Assembly: GCA_003265885.1 (NCBI GenBank)
Contig: QFBQ01000006.1
Coordinates: forward strand, 1-49,742
DNA from: Candidatus Marinamargulisbacteria bacterium SCGC AG-343-D04
GTDB lineage: Bacteria; Margulisbacteria; Marinamargulisbacteria; GCA-2716485; GCA-002719695
Length of the DNA: 49,742 nt
Direction of reading: 5' to 3'
Both the position numbers and the translations under genes were made by a program. Under the pieces are notes generated by a model, which saw only the letters and a list, made by a program, of their open reading frames with translations, did not search any database and was not told the origin of the DNA. This document shows positions 7,593 through 15,514 of the stretch, one piece after another (the first letter of the stretch is position 1; the number at the start of each line of letters is the position of its first letter).

Positions 7593-9967
7593 AAATTCCC
7601 TTCTATTGACCCTATCTTTCCATATATTTTATCAACAGCTTGGGCATAAAAGTCATCGGAAACCTCAGCGAAAAAGTTACCAGAAAGCTTCAATTTTTCA
7701 GCAACTTCTTGTAGGCGAGCTTCATTTGTTTTGTCCCCACTATTTACTATATCAGATATCTCATCTTGATTAACTGATGTTATTTTTGCTAGTAACTTTT
7801 TTAAAAGTTGTTGATCTTGTGCGCTTGCCTTTGGTTGGGCAGCTATAACTGGAGCTGGAGTTGTAGGGCGAGATGGAGATGGAGATACCTTTGGCACCTC
7901 TAATTCCAAGTCTACTTTGTGCTTTTCTAATTCAGCTATCTTGGCGAATATGCTTTCAACAGCTTGGTCATAAAAGTCAGCGGAAAAGTTAACAGAAAGC
8001 TTCAATTCTACAGCAACTTCTTTTACGCGAACTTCATTTGTTTTGTCCCCACTATTTACTATATCAGATATTTCACTTGTATTTTTTTGTGTTATTTGTA
8101 CTAATAACTCGTCTAAAAGTTTTTGATTTTGTGCGCTTGCCTTTGGTTGGGCAATTGCATCTGGAGCTGGAGCTGGAGTTGTAAATCGAGGGCTATCTAA
8201 AGATGGAGATATAGCTCCCTCTGGCACCTCTAATTCCAAGTCTACTTTGAGCTCTTCAAATTCAGCTATCTTGGCGAATATGCTTTCAACAGCTTGGTCA
8301 TAAAAGTCAGCGGAAAAGTTACCAGAAAGCTTCAATTCTACAACAACTTCTTTTACGCGAGCTTCATTTGTTATTTCGCTCTTACGATTTACTATTCCAG
8401 ATATTTTATCTTTATTATCTGCTGTTATTTTTCCTAATAACTCTTCTAAAAGTTTTTGATTTTGTGCGATTGCGGTTGGTTGATCAATTGCATCTGTAAC
8501 TGGAGCTGTAACTGGAGTTGCAGAGCGAGGGCTATCTAAAGATGGAGATGTAACTGTAACTGGAGTTGTAGAGCGAGATCTATCTGAAGATGGAGATGGA
8601 GATGGAGATTCCAACTCTAATTCCATGACTACTTCATGCCCTTCTAATTCACCTATCTTCTCGCATATGCTATTAAAAGCTTCTTCATAAAATTCATCGG
8701 GAAAGTTACAAGAAAGCTTCAATGTTCCAGCAACTTTATTTACGAGAGCTTCTTTTGTTTTTTCGCGATCAATTACTATTTCAGATATTTCATCATTATT
8801 TTCTGATGTTATTGCTGCTAGTAACTTTTTTAAAAGTGCTTGATTTTTTCTTTCTTCTTGTTTTGCTTTTAGTTCAGTAATTAGTTGTTTCAAATCCCTG
8901 TCTGCGTTTGCTAACAGCTCTATCTGATGAGAATCTTCTATCCATTTAATAAGATTAACATCTTTTTCCACAACTGTTCGATATTTAGTAACAAACTGAT
9001 CAACTTTCGAGACCTCTTCAGCAACAGTATTCTCGAAATGGATTTTATTAAACGCTTCAATCGTTTTCTTTAATTGACTACCAGGTCCTTCTTTACCAAG
9101 TACATCTTCGTGTGTCTCATATAGACTATTTGCTTCTCTTAGTCTTCGTATTTCACTTTCAAGCTCTTCTTTTGCGGCGGCGTCATCATCGCGTGATGAA
9201 GGCTTCCGTACAACCCCTCCGTCTGCTATATCCCAATAAGTAAGTTTATGAACGTTATCAGTTCTGCTTGCCTTTATGATTCTATTGAGTTCACTTATTG
9301 TTTTAGCAATGGTTCCATCTTGGTTTACCTCGTCATAAACAGGTTCATCGTCCACTAACTCGCCATCTGAAACACCTGAATCGACATCTGAATCGCCATC
9401 TGAATCGACCTCTGAATCGCTTGAATAAACTCCTTCATCAATAAAAGATTGGTTTCCTGTAAAACCTAAATGAATGGATAAATCTTTGATCCATTTTTCA
9501 TTACACAGGGTATCTTTTGTAACTCCATCTGGAAGGTCTGTATTGTCAAGATTTAATGTCACATTGTAGTCTGAGTCACGGGTTTCTTTTGCTTTTTCTA
9601 CTAAATATGAAACGATTATGTCCTTCTTCGTCATTTCTTTCCAACTATCAGGAAGCTTATCCTCTATTTTTTTTCTTACTTGCATATCATTTTCAATCTC
9701 TTCAATGAGGGTTTGATACTCTGGTTTTATTCTTTTATGTTCAGCTAATAAGGCCTTAAGATCTGATATATCAGCACCGGCACTAGTATCTTCTCTTGAG
9801 GTAGTAGAAGCTGCAGTAGATGTTGGTGAAGATTCGAGAGTGACTACATCTTGAGAAAGACCATTAGAACAAGAAGAACAACTATCATCTCCAGAATTTC
9901 TTTTAGTATTTAGTGGTATTACTGCGGATCTACTTCCTGCGGATCTAGGTCTTGCTACACTTGACAT
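7586..9967 (-). CDS. Acidic 793-residue protein with four ~80-residue repeats, unknown function
   Basis: I do not recognise a family. There is no signal peptide or membrane segment. Residues 1-65 are Ser/Thr/Arg-rich and disordered-looking. Residues 66-175 and 255-370 are charged and largely helical, with coiled-coil-like stretches (AKEELESEIRRLREAN). A very acidic Asp/Ser run lies at 183-202. Four homologous units follow at about 374-453, 503-582, 613-692 and 717-793. Each has LLxxLLxxIT, then E/KIS-x-IV, a variable turn, EVxxxLKLS-NF, FYDQAVESIFAKI and LELE. Linkers rich in Ser, Pro and Thr-Pro separate them. Units 2-4 are nearly identical, pointing to recent duplication or gene conversion. 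GGAGAACAAGATAA precedes the ATG. A structural or exported effector role is conceivable but not shown. Confidence 0.8.
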   Translation of the reverse strand: MSSVARPRSAGSRSAVIPLNTKRNSGDDSCSSCSNGLSQDVVTLESSPTSTAASTTSREDTSAGADISDLKALLAEHKRIKPEYQTLIEEIENDMQVRKKIEDKLPDSWKEMTKKDIIVSYLVEKAKETRDSDYNVTLNLDNTDLPDGVTKDTLCNEKWIKDLSIHLGFTGNQSFIDEGVYSSDSEVDSDGDSDVDSGVSDGELVDDEPVYDEVNQDGTIAKTISELNRIIKASRTDNVHKLTYWDIADGGVVRKPSSRDDDAAAKEELESEIRRLREANSLYETHEDVLGKEGPGSQLKKTIEAFNKIHFENTVAEEVSKVDQFVTKYRTVVEKDVNLIKWIEDSHQIELLANADRDLKQLITELKAKQEERKNQALLKKLLAAITSENNDEISEIVIDREKTKEALVNKVAGTLKLSCNFPDEFYEEAFNSICEKIGELEGHEVVMELELESPSPSPSSDRSRSTTPVTVTSPSLDSPRSATPVTAPVTDAIDQPTAIAQNQKLLEELLGKITADNKDKISGIVNRKSEITNEARVKEVVVELKLSGNFSADFYDQAVESIFAKIAEFEELKVDLELEVPEGAISPSLDSPRFTTPAPAPDAIAQPKASAQNQKLLDELLVQITQKNTSEISDIVNSGDKTNEVRVKEVAVELKLSVNFSADFYDQAVESIFAKIAELEKHKVDLELEVPKVSPSPSRPTTPAPVIAAQPKASAQDQQLLKKLLAKITSVNQDEISDIVNSGDKTNEARLQEVAEKLKLSGNFFAEVSDDFYAQAVDKIYGKIGSIEGNLN
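7589..8848 (-). repeat. Tandem coding repeats, four units of about 240 bases
   Basis: The DNA encoding residues 374-793 consists of four units at roughly 8609-8848, 8222-8461, 7892-8131 and 7589-7819. The last three share long identical stretches, for example the plus-strand text around 7948-7985 and 8283-8320. This makes the locus prone to unit gain or loss and to misassembly. Confidence 0.75.
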
Positions 9968-10108
9968 TTATCTTGTTCTCCAATCTTCTTTTTTAGCCCC
10001 CTAAATTTTGATGTTTACATTCTTATCGTTTAAACTATTCCAAAAATTGCATCGATATTTTTCAATATAATTTTATATGAATTAAAATTGACTATTATAC
10101 CTATATTT

Positions 10109-10137
10109 TTGCATAAACTATTAAAATCTTGTAGACT
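10109..10137 (+). promoter_or_regulatory. Probable dus promoter, near-leaderless
   Basis: TTGCAT (10109-10114) and TAGACT (10132-10137) are separated by 17 bases. The dus ATG is nine bases after the -10 hexamer, so the leader would be about two bases and has no ribosome site. Confidence 0.4.
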
Positions 10138-10146
10138 TTCTCCATT

Positions 10147-11124
10147 ATGACACACAAGTCGTTCTGGAAAGAACTAAAAAAACCTATTATTGGATTGGCT
10201 CCCATGGACGGATATTCAGACTCTGCTTTTCGTCGAATCTGTAAAGAAATCAATCCAGAAATTGTCACTGTAACAGAATTCACCTCTGCAGATGGCTTAT
10301 CGTTTGGGGCCGAAAGATTGCGTAAGAAACTGTCTTTCCATCCTTCTGAACAACCTGTATTTGCTCAAATTTTTGGAAAGAATACAGAAACCTTCATTAC
10401 AGCAACTAAACTCTGTGAAGATATGGGCTTCTCTGGCATTGATATAAATATGGGCTGCCCCTCCAAACGTGTCGTCAAATCGGAACATGGTGTCGCCTTA
10501 CGCAAAAAACCTGACTTAGCCTTTAAACTTATAGAATCTGTTGCTCAAAACACCTCTCTTCCTGTCTCCGTTAAAACAAGACTAGGTCTGAAAAATGCTG
10601 ACGACCTCACAGACTTTGCTATCGGAGCCCAAAACGCCGGAGCAAACATGCTCTGCGTTCACGCCAGAACCTACGCTGAACCTTACAACGTACCCGCTCA
10701 ACACAACTACCTTTATGATCTCAAACATCACATTGATATTCCTCTCATCATCAATGGAGGGATTACCTCCTACCAAGACGGCATGGAAAAATGCCAAAAT
10801 TGCGACGGATTTTATATAGGCCAAGCAAGCTTTGGAAACCCTTGGACCTTTTCCCCTCATGACGCCCCCAAAACTATCCAAGAAAAATTACCCATCATTC
10901 TCAAACACTCCCAATACTTAATCGAAGATAAAGGAGAACTTGTCGGAACACGTGAAATTAGAAAACACCTGCTCCAATATGTCAAAGGCTTTTATGGAGC
11001 TAAACAGTTCCGAAGCCAACTCGTTCATGTTAAATGCTATCAGGATATCGTTAAGGTTTTTGACGATATCATCGAACATGAATCGTCTCTCAAATCAGCA
11101 TCTCTTTCTGCTATTAGTGCTTAG
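10147..11124 (+). CDS. dus: tRNA-dihydrouridine synthase
   Basis: Reduces uridines in the D loop of tRNAs using FMN and NADPH. The 325-residue protein has the Dus marks LAPMDGYSDSAFRRIC (FMN site), VFAQIFGKN, IDINMGCPSKRV with the catalytic Cys, VKTRLG, LCVHART and IINGGI. It has normal length for the family; the exact Dus subclass is not clear from the motifs. ATG at 10147 gives the normal N terminus. Codons become noticeably richer in C-ending forms from about 10550 onward, with long antisense open frames there, unlike the 5' third of the gene. That may be a mosaic or chance. A copy of the terminator-linked repeat follows the stop codon. Confidence 0.92.
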   Translation: MTHKSFWKELKKPIIGLAPMDGYSDSAFRRICKEINPEIVTVTEFTSADGLSFGAERLRKKLSFHPSEQPVFAQIFGKNTETFITATKLCEDMGFSGIDINMGCPSKRVVKSEHGVALRKKPDLAFKLIESVAQNTSLPVSVKTRLGLKNADDLTDFAIGAQNAGANMLCVHARTYAEPYNVPAQHNYLYDLKHHIDIPLIINGGITSYQDGMEKCQNCDGFYIGQASFGNPWTFSPHDAPKTIQEKLPIILKHSQYLIEDKGELVGTREIRKHLLQYVKGFYGAKQFRSQLVHVKCYQDIVKVFDDIIEHESSLKSASLSAISA

Positions 11125-11142
11125 ATCTACTTAACTATGAGA

Positions 11143-11210
11143 GAGTTGGATTCGCCTCGTAAGGGGTTGTGGTTTACTTGCCAACCTGCTTAGGTTGTGC
11201 TTTGCAAGCT
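11143..11210 (+). repeat. Divergent copy A of the terminator-linked intergenic repeat
   Basis: The core TTCGCCTCGTAAG (11151-11163) also occurs with one or two changes at about 15100 and 15383. It is followed by a stem, CTTGC (11177-11181) plus AACCT (11183-11187) pairing with AGGTT (11192-11196) and GCAAG (11204-11208). It lies just after the dus stop codon, so it may end the dus transcript. Confidence 0.55.
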
Positions 11211-11256
11211 TTAATTCAGATGACTTTTTTATGAAATTTACTGAACATGAACATTA

Positions 11257-11332
11257 TGGAGCGGGAGACGAGGGTCGAACTCGCGACATTCAGCTTGGAA
11301 GGCTGACGCTCTACCAACTGAGCTACTCCCGC
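11257..11332 (-). tRNA. tRNA-Gly (anticodon TCC)
   Basis: On the minus strand the acceptor arm GCGGGAG pairs with CTCCCGC. The D arm is AGCTCAGTTGGTAGAGC, the anticodon arm is TCAGC-CTTCCAA-GCTGA, and the T arm contains GAGTTCGACCCTC. The anticodon is TCC. The 3' end carries an encoded CCA (complement at 11257-11259). Length is 76 bases. It lies 23 bases after the stop of the helical-repeat gene on the same strand, so it is probably the last member of that transcript. Confidence 0.95.
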
Positions 11333-11355
11333 TTCAGTTGTGAACATTTATTTTA

Positions 11356-13101
11356 TCATTTCTTGTACCGTTTCGCAAAGACTTGAAGTTGTTTCCGTAA
11401 GGTTTTTATATCTTTTTCTGTTTCAACACCTTCAAATAAATCAAAGAATAATAACTGAGCCTGCTTGTCTGGATACTTCCCCATCATCTGTAACGCAACA
11501 CTAAATTGACGCTGATGAATTAATAAAGTTAAATAATGTCTAAACAACTCACTATCTACATCCACATCTAAACGCATCAGTTCTCTCTTACAATACTTTA
11601 ATTGTTTATCAATATCTTTGCTTTGTCCCATCGTTACATAAATATCACATAACTTAAGACGAAGATAAAACTTATCCTCATCCAATGTTTCTTTATTTGA
11701 TAACACGCCTTCTATTAAAGAAATATGCTCCGATGACAAAATCTCCACTTTCGATAATGACTCAATAATATAATCACTTCGTAATATATCATCCTCTAAC
11801 AAGGCCTTATACGTCTCTCTGTCTTTTAAATCCGCTATATCTGTTAATATATATATAATCGTTTCTCTATATATATCCTCGTCTAATATCAAGTCTATCA
11901 CCTGCATCGACTTGTCTGTCCGCCCCTTATCTGCAAGACCTATTGCAAACCATGACAAACTCTCATTTAATAACTCATCATTCGAAGTTTTTTGTAAAAG
12001 CAGTAGATTATAATGAAAACTCTTATCTCCTCCCAACTCTCGCGCCATGGCTACCAAAGGCTTTAATTGTTTCTCTTCTGGCAACGATTGAATATATGCA
12101 TACGCCTCTTCAATATAGTTATACCGTATCAGTTCTAATGATGCTTCCAAAATAAACTCGAATCTCAATTTAACATCCGTCATTTGAGATAATATTCTAT
12201 CTACAGACTCAAAATTACCTGCTTTTGCAAAACCTAAGCCCAATATCATCCAGGCTTTCTCCTTGATGGACTCTATCGTTAATGTTTGTGCTATTTCTAT
12301 CGCTTTATCAAAACGATTTTCATCTACAAACGCCTGTATCAAGGTCCCCATTACTGTTTCATAATTCAACTGAGACTCACACTTATTTGCCAACATTAAT
12401 GCCGTATTAAAGGCCTTGTTTTGAGCAAAAATAATACCCGATTCTCTATATGACTTTTCCTTAAATCGCGTATCTACTATCATTTCTATCCCATTCAACA
12501 CTTCCTCACTATCTCCATAATCAGCAAATCGCTTCACCATCGCCATGATAGCTTCATCTTTTTGTGCTTGTAACTCTATCGACGCTACGATCTCAGACGC
12601 TTTTTGAATCTCATCACGTGATACAAGAAATTTTACGACATTCACTGCTGCTCTTGAAAAAATCAAACTTTGTTCTATCTCAGCTAAAAATAGCTCCGCA
12701 TCCTCTTGACTTTCTTTTTTAATACTTTCTAAGATACACCGTTCTATAACATACGGCTTATTGGATGTGCTTAAAGAAGAAAAATACTTGCGAATATCCT
12801 CGGTACCATACTGATTGTAATACGTTAAAAAAGCCTTAATATATAGTGGTTTTTGAGCAACTTTTAAATCCTTTGGCAAGGTTTTTATCAGTTCAATAGC
12901 TAAATCCAAGCGCCCTTTCTTTGCATAGTTTTCAATAACAAAAAAATACAACGATTCCTGATCCGAAATATTAATCGTCCGTGTTAAAAAATAACGTGGC
13001 ACATCCAAGGCTCCATGAATATCTTTAATAGACTCTAATGTTACAGCCTCTACACTTGTAAACAAACATACCAAACATATATAAAACGAAAAACGCTTCA
13101 T
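11356..13101 (-). CDS. Secreted helical-repeat (TPR-like) protein
   Basis: The open frame begins at 13176, but the ATG at 13101 is much better. It overlaps the uppP stop codon as ATGA and gives a clear signal peptide (MKRFSFYICLVCLFTSVEA). The mature protein of about 560 residues is an alpha-solenoid of irregular 35-40-residue helical pairs. Examples are YAKKGRLDLAIELIKTLP, ENRFDKAIEIAQTL and FAKAGNFESVDRILSQM, which resemble TPR or PPR-like repeats. No enzyme motif is seen. A periplasmic or outer-surface scaffold is likely. Coupling to uppP suggests an envelope role, but I cannot name a family. Confidence 0.8.
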   Translation of the reverse strand: MKRFSFYICLVCLFTSVEAVTLESIKDIHGALDVPRYFLTRTINISDQESLYFFVIENYAKKGRLDLAIELIKTLPKDLKVAQKPLYIKAFLTYYNQYGTEDIRKYFSSLSTSNKPYVIERCILESIKKESQEDAELFLAEIEQSLIFSRAAVNVVKFLVSRDEIQKASEIVASIELQAQKDEAIMAMVKRFADYGDSEEVLNGIEMIVDTRFKEKSYRESGIIFAQNKAFNTALMLANKCESQLNYETVMGTLIQAFVDENRFDKAIEIAQTLTIESIKEKAWMILGLGFAKAGNFESVDRILSQMTDVKLRFEFILEASLELIRYNYIEEAYAYIQSLPEEKQLKPLVAMARELGGDKSFHYNLLLLQKTSNDELLNESLSWFAIGLADKGRTDKSMQVIDLILDEDIYRETIIYILTDIADLKDRETYKALLEDDILRSDYIIESLSKVEILSSEHISLIEGVLSNKETLDEDKFYLRLKLCDIYVTMGQSKDIDKQLKYCKRELMRLDVDVDSELFRHYLTLLIHQRQFSVALQMMGKYPDKQAQLLFFDLFEGVETEKDIKTLRKQLQVFAKRYKK

Positions 13102-13892
13102 TGCATTAATAAAACAAGCAAACCTAACCCTACTCGGTAGATTCCAAACGGTGTCAATTTCCACTTTTCTATCCATTTCAACACAACATTAATAGCTAGT
13201 ATTCCCACAAAAAACGAAATACTAAACCCCAACCCAATATATCCAACATCAGCTAACGATAATTCCGATGCAGATTTTAACAAATCATACACAACCGCAG
13301 CCCCAATCACAGGTACCGCCAAAATAAAAGAAAAATCGGCTGCTTTTTTATACGGCAAGCCAGATACAACCCCACCTATAATCGTACTACCTGACCGACT
13401 CATCCCTGGCCATAATGACAACACCTGAAAACACCCTATCATTAACGCTTGCTTAAATGTGGGCTCTGGCCAATCATCTTGTGCACTTTCAGAACATATT
13501 AATCGGGCCTGAAAACGATCGACAAGAATCATCGCAACACCCCCCACAATCAACGCTACTGCCACCGGCGTTGCATGAAACAAAAGTGCTTTTATACTCT
13601 CATAGGCCAAAAATCCAATGACAAATACCGGTAACATCGCCGCTAATAATGCTTTGAAAAATGATATATTTTCTCTACATTTCAACACTATAACCCTAAA
13701 TGTTTCTCGATAATGTAAACAAGCAGCCAAAATCGCCCCCAATTGAATCGAAATTTGAAACGTTTCTACATGCCCAATCTCTAATGCAATAATAGAATCT
13801 AACACAATTAAATGCCCCGTAGACGACACAGGGATAAACTCAGTCAAGCCTTCGATGATTCCATTTAATACTATTACAAAGAATAACAACAT
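13098..13892 (-). CDS. uppP: Undecaprenyl-diphosphatase
   Basis: UppP (BacA) dephosphorylates undecaprenyl diphosphate, recycling the lipid carrier used for peptidoglycan and glycan export; extra copies give bacitracin resistance. The 264-residue membrane protein has both signature regions: EGLTEFIPVSSTGHLIV at about 14-30 (E14, E18, H27) and WPGMSRSGST at 161-170 (R166). About eight membrane helices are expected. A TATAAT lies seven bases before the ATG and there is no ribosome site, so a leaderless start is possible in addition to readthrough from the hydrolase gene 29 bases upstream. Confidence 0.95.
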   Translation of the reverse strand: MLLFFVIVLNGIIEGLTEFIPVSSTGHLIVLDSIIALEIGHVETFQISIQLGAILAACLHYRETFRVIVLKCRENISFFKALLAAMLPVFVIGFLAYESIKALLFHATPVAVALIVGGVAMILVDRFQARLICSESAQDDWPEPTFKQALMIGCFQVLSLWPGMSRSGSTIIGGVVSGLPYKKAADFSFILAVPVIGAAVVYDLLKSASELSLADVGYIGLGFSISFFVGILAINVVLKWIEKWKLTPFGIYRVGLGLLVLLMQ

Positions 13893-13899
13893 TCGTTAC

Positions 13900-13905
13900 A
13901 TTATA
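13900..13905 (-). promoter_or_regulatory. -10-like TATAAT seven bases before the uppP start
   Basis: On the minus strand TATAAT is followed by GTAACGA and the ATG. The -35 region is poor. Together with the missing ribosome site it suggests leaderless initiation of uppP. Confidence 0.3.
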
Positions 13906-13921
13906 AATGAATTTTTCTGAT

Positions 13922-14743
13922 TTAGATACTCCGTCCTTTACCTATTCGTCTACACTCTAAAACAGGAAAAGTATGTCGTATGGCTTGAATACACTCTTTT
14001 TTTAACACATAACTCAGCACAGATTCCCCTTCCTGGGGCGCCTCTTGAACTATGCTCCCTGAAGGATCAACAATCATAGAATGTCCGTATGTTGGAACCT
14101 GATTAGCCCCTATTCCACTCTGATTGGGGGCCACTACATAACATTGGTTTTCTATAGCTCTGGCTCTGCACAAGGTATGCCAATGTAGCATTCCTGTAGG
14201 GGTCGTAAATGATGACGGTATAACGACAACATCACAGCCCTCATCTGCATACACTCTATATAACTCCGGAAATCGGCAATCAAAACAAATCGATAAGCCT
14301 ATTTTAAATGGTCCAATCTGTACTATTTTAGGTGAATCTCCAGGTAAGAATGCCGATGACTCCCGCATAGAAATAGACTCTACATCAACATCAAATAAAT
14401 GAATTTTTCTATAGGTCTCTACTATATCTCCCTCTGGGTTGATCACTACACAGGTATTATAAGCTTTTCTCTGTCCCTCTACCTTTTCAAAAAAACTCCC
14501 CATAATAAGCCACTTTTGATGGCATTTTGCCAGTTCCTGAAACCACGGAACAATGTTGTCTGTACGTTTGAAAAATTTTAACAAGCCCTTCCCCATATAC
14601 CGATACCCACTACATTCTGGAAATACCCACACCTCTGATTGAATGGCATCATCAGACTCTAGCAAACGCTCTATATGTCGCTTGTTTTCATCTATATTCT
14701 CTGTCGTATTGGTCTGAAATACCGCCCATCGCTGTGATGTCAT
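13922..14743 (-). CDS. Carbon-nitrogen hydrolase (Nit1/Nit2-like)
   Basis: A 273-residue nitrilase-superfamily enzyme that hydrolyses amide bonds. The Glu-Lys-Cys triad is visible: E43 (FPECSGY), K113 (YRKIHLFDVD) and C153 (SICFDCRFPELYR). The context RKIHLFD and DxRFPELYR is that of the Nit group, including omega-amidase and deaminated-glutathione amidase, rather than true nitrilases. It acts in the cytoplasm. The ATG is preceded by AAAGGGAAAG at seven bases. It heads the uppP, helical-repeat protein and tRNA-Gly run and is divergent from the CDGSH gene. Confidence 0.87.
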   Translation of the reverse strand: MTSQRWAVFQTNTTENIDENKRHIERLLESDDAIQSEVWVFPECSGYRYMGKGLLKFFKRTDNIVPWFQELAKCHQKWLIMGSFFEKVEGQRKAYNTCVVINPEGDIVETYRKIHLFDVDVESISMRESSAFLPGDSPKIVQIGPFKIGLSICFDCRFPELYRVYADEGCDVVVIPSSFTTPTGMLHWHTLCRARAIENQCYVVAPNQSGIGANQVPTYGHSMIVDPSGSIVQEAPQEGESVLSYVLKKECIQAIRHTFPVLECRRIGKGRSI

Positions 14744-14782
14744 AACACATCTTTCCCTTTTTTATCTATCATTTATTGTATA

Positions 14783-14795
14783 GGGTATTATACCC
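14783..14795. promoter_or_regulatory. Palindrome between divergent genes, possible operator
   Basis: GGGTAT and ATACCC are symmetrical about a single T. The site lies in the 93-base gap between the hydrolase gene and the twin CDGSH gene, where a regulator could act on both. No known regulator consensus is recognised. Confidence 0.3.
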
Positions 14796-14836
14796 ATAGT
14801 ATGATAGGAATATCTATATAAAAAGGAATTATTCAC

Positions 14837-15091
14837 ATGACAACAGAAGAACAACCACATATTTTTGCGCGACAATCCCGACACCTAAATTTAGACCCAG
14901 GAGTTTATTTTTTTTGTAATTGTGGGCGTAGTCAGGATGGAATATTTTGTGATGGAGCTCATAAAGGAACATCTTTTGGCCCTAAACGATTTAAAATTGA
15001 ATCTCCTCGTTCTGTATCCTTATGCCAATGTAAATATTCAAAAAATAAACCCTATTGTGACGGGGAGCATCGACAACTCCCTAAAGATTAA
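14837..15091 (+). CDS. Twin CDGSH iron-sulfur protein
   Basis: An 84-residue protein made of two CDGSH domains, each binding a 2Fe-2S cluster with three Cys and one His. Ligands are C27, C29, C38 and H42 in CNCGRSQDGIFCDGAH, and C63, C65, C74 and H78 in CQCKYSKNKPYCDGEH. Tandem CDGSH proteins occur in many bacteria and in the mitochondrial Miner2 lineage. They are thought to transfer electrons or clusters; no specific partner is evident here. AAAGGAATTATTCAC precedes the ATG. Its stop codon overlaps the first base of repeat copy B. Confidence 0.92.
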   Translation: MTTEEQPHIFARQSRHLNLDPGVYFFCNCGRSQDGIFCDGAHKGTSFGPKRFKIESPRSVSLCQCKYSKNKPYCDGEHRQLPKD

Positions 15092-15180
15092 CTCGGCTTC
15101 GCCTTGTAAGATGTCGATCTTTCCTTGCCGACCAGGTTAGGGGGACTGCCACCCCCTAACAACTCCGGCCTGCTTTTTTT
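15091..15180 (+). repeat. Intergenic repeat copy B with terminator-like stem
   Basis: A conserved 5' block (ACTCGGCTTCGCCTTGTAAG, then ATGTCGATC) is followed by GCCG (15127-15130) and a perfect 9-bp stem, GTTAGGGGG (15136-15144) with CCCCCTAAC (15152-15160). CGGC (15166-15169) closes the outer stem, and seven Ts follow at 15174-15180. It probably terminates the CDGSH transcript. The 5' block matches copy C at 28 of its first 30 bases while the hairpins differ. Confidence 0.7.
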
Positions 15181-15376
15181 GTCGCGCAAAAAAAGGAAGC
15201 AAAAAAACGCTTGCACCTAGTGCGCTCTAACAATCAGTCAGAGACTGTCGCAAGCGCAGAGCCCACAACTCGCCCCTCCGGGACTCAAACAAGGTGATTT
15301 CTGAGCCTGCGCCAGCCACTGCCTTCATGTGATCGCTTAAACGGCGCTGGGAGAATTTAAAACAAGAATAAGAATT
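15181..15376. other. GC-richer noncoding island with nested inverted repeats, possible RNA gene
   Basis: No convincing reading frame exists on either strand. The stretch is visibly richer in G and C than its surroundings. CGCTTGC (15208-15214) pairs with GCAAGCG (15250-15256), enclosing a hairpin CAGTC-AGA-GACTG (15235-15247). GCGCC near 15308 can pair with GGCGC near 15345. Copy B lies before it and copy C, with a strong plus-strand terminator, after it, so a plus-strand RNA ending at 15469 is plausible. It does not resemble tmRNA, RNase P, SRP or 6S RNA to me. Confidence 0.4.
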
Positions 15377-15469
15377 ACTCGGCTTCGTCTCGTAAGATGT
15401 CGATCGTTCCTTTCAGACATTGGTTAGGAAGGGGACAGCTTCCCCTCAGATTACCAGGTCTGTTTTTTT
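15377..15469 (+). repeat. Intergenic repeat copy C ending in a strong terminator
   Basis: The 5' block (ACTCGGCTTCGTCTCGTAAG, then ATGTCGATC) matches copy B. The hairpin is different: CAGAC (15414-15418) and TGGT (15421-15424) pair with ACCA (15453-15456) and GTCTG (15458-15462). An inner stem AGGGGA/TCCCCT (15430-15446) follows the same axis. Seven Ts follow at 15463-15469, immediately after the stem, as in an intrinsic terminator. Confidence 0.7.
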
Positions 15470-15514
15470 ATCAATTTGCTCAATTTTATTATTCATACTA
15501 AGATAATCCTCGTT

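Noticed and set aside
7586..9967. CRISPR array or phage-tail explanation for the repeats
   Set aside because: The repeats are coding, about 240 bases long, in frame and with variable protein linkers, unlike CRISPR; no phage genes are nearby.
10582..10881. Antisense frame within dus as a separate gene
   Set aside because: It lies wholly inside a well-supported dus gene, has no ribosome site and arises from the C-rich codon use there.
15092..15300. Protein-coding remnant on the minus strand of the island
   Set aside because: Open stretches exist but are broken by stops, begin without start codons and reflect the hairpin sequence; no protein similarity is apparent.
15181..15376. Possible integron attC site
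   Set aside because: CTCTAAC and GTTAG words with palindromic arms recall attC sites, but the RYYYAAC and GTTRRRY core sites are not matched and there is no integrase or gene cassette.
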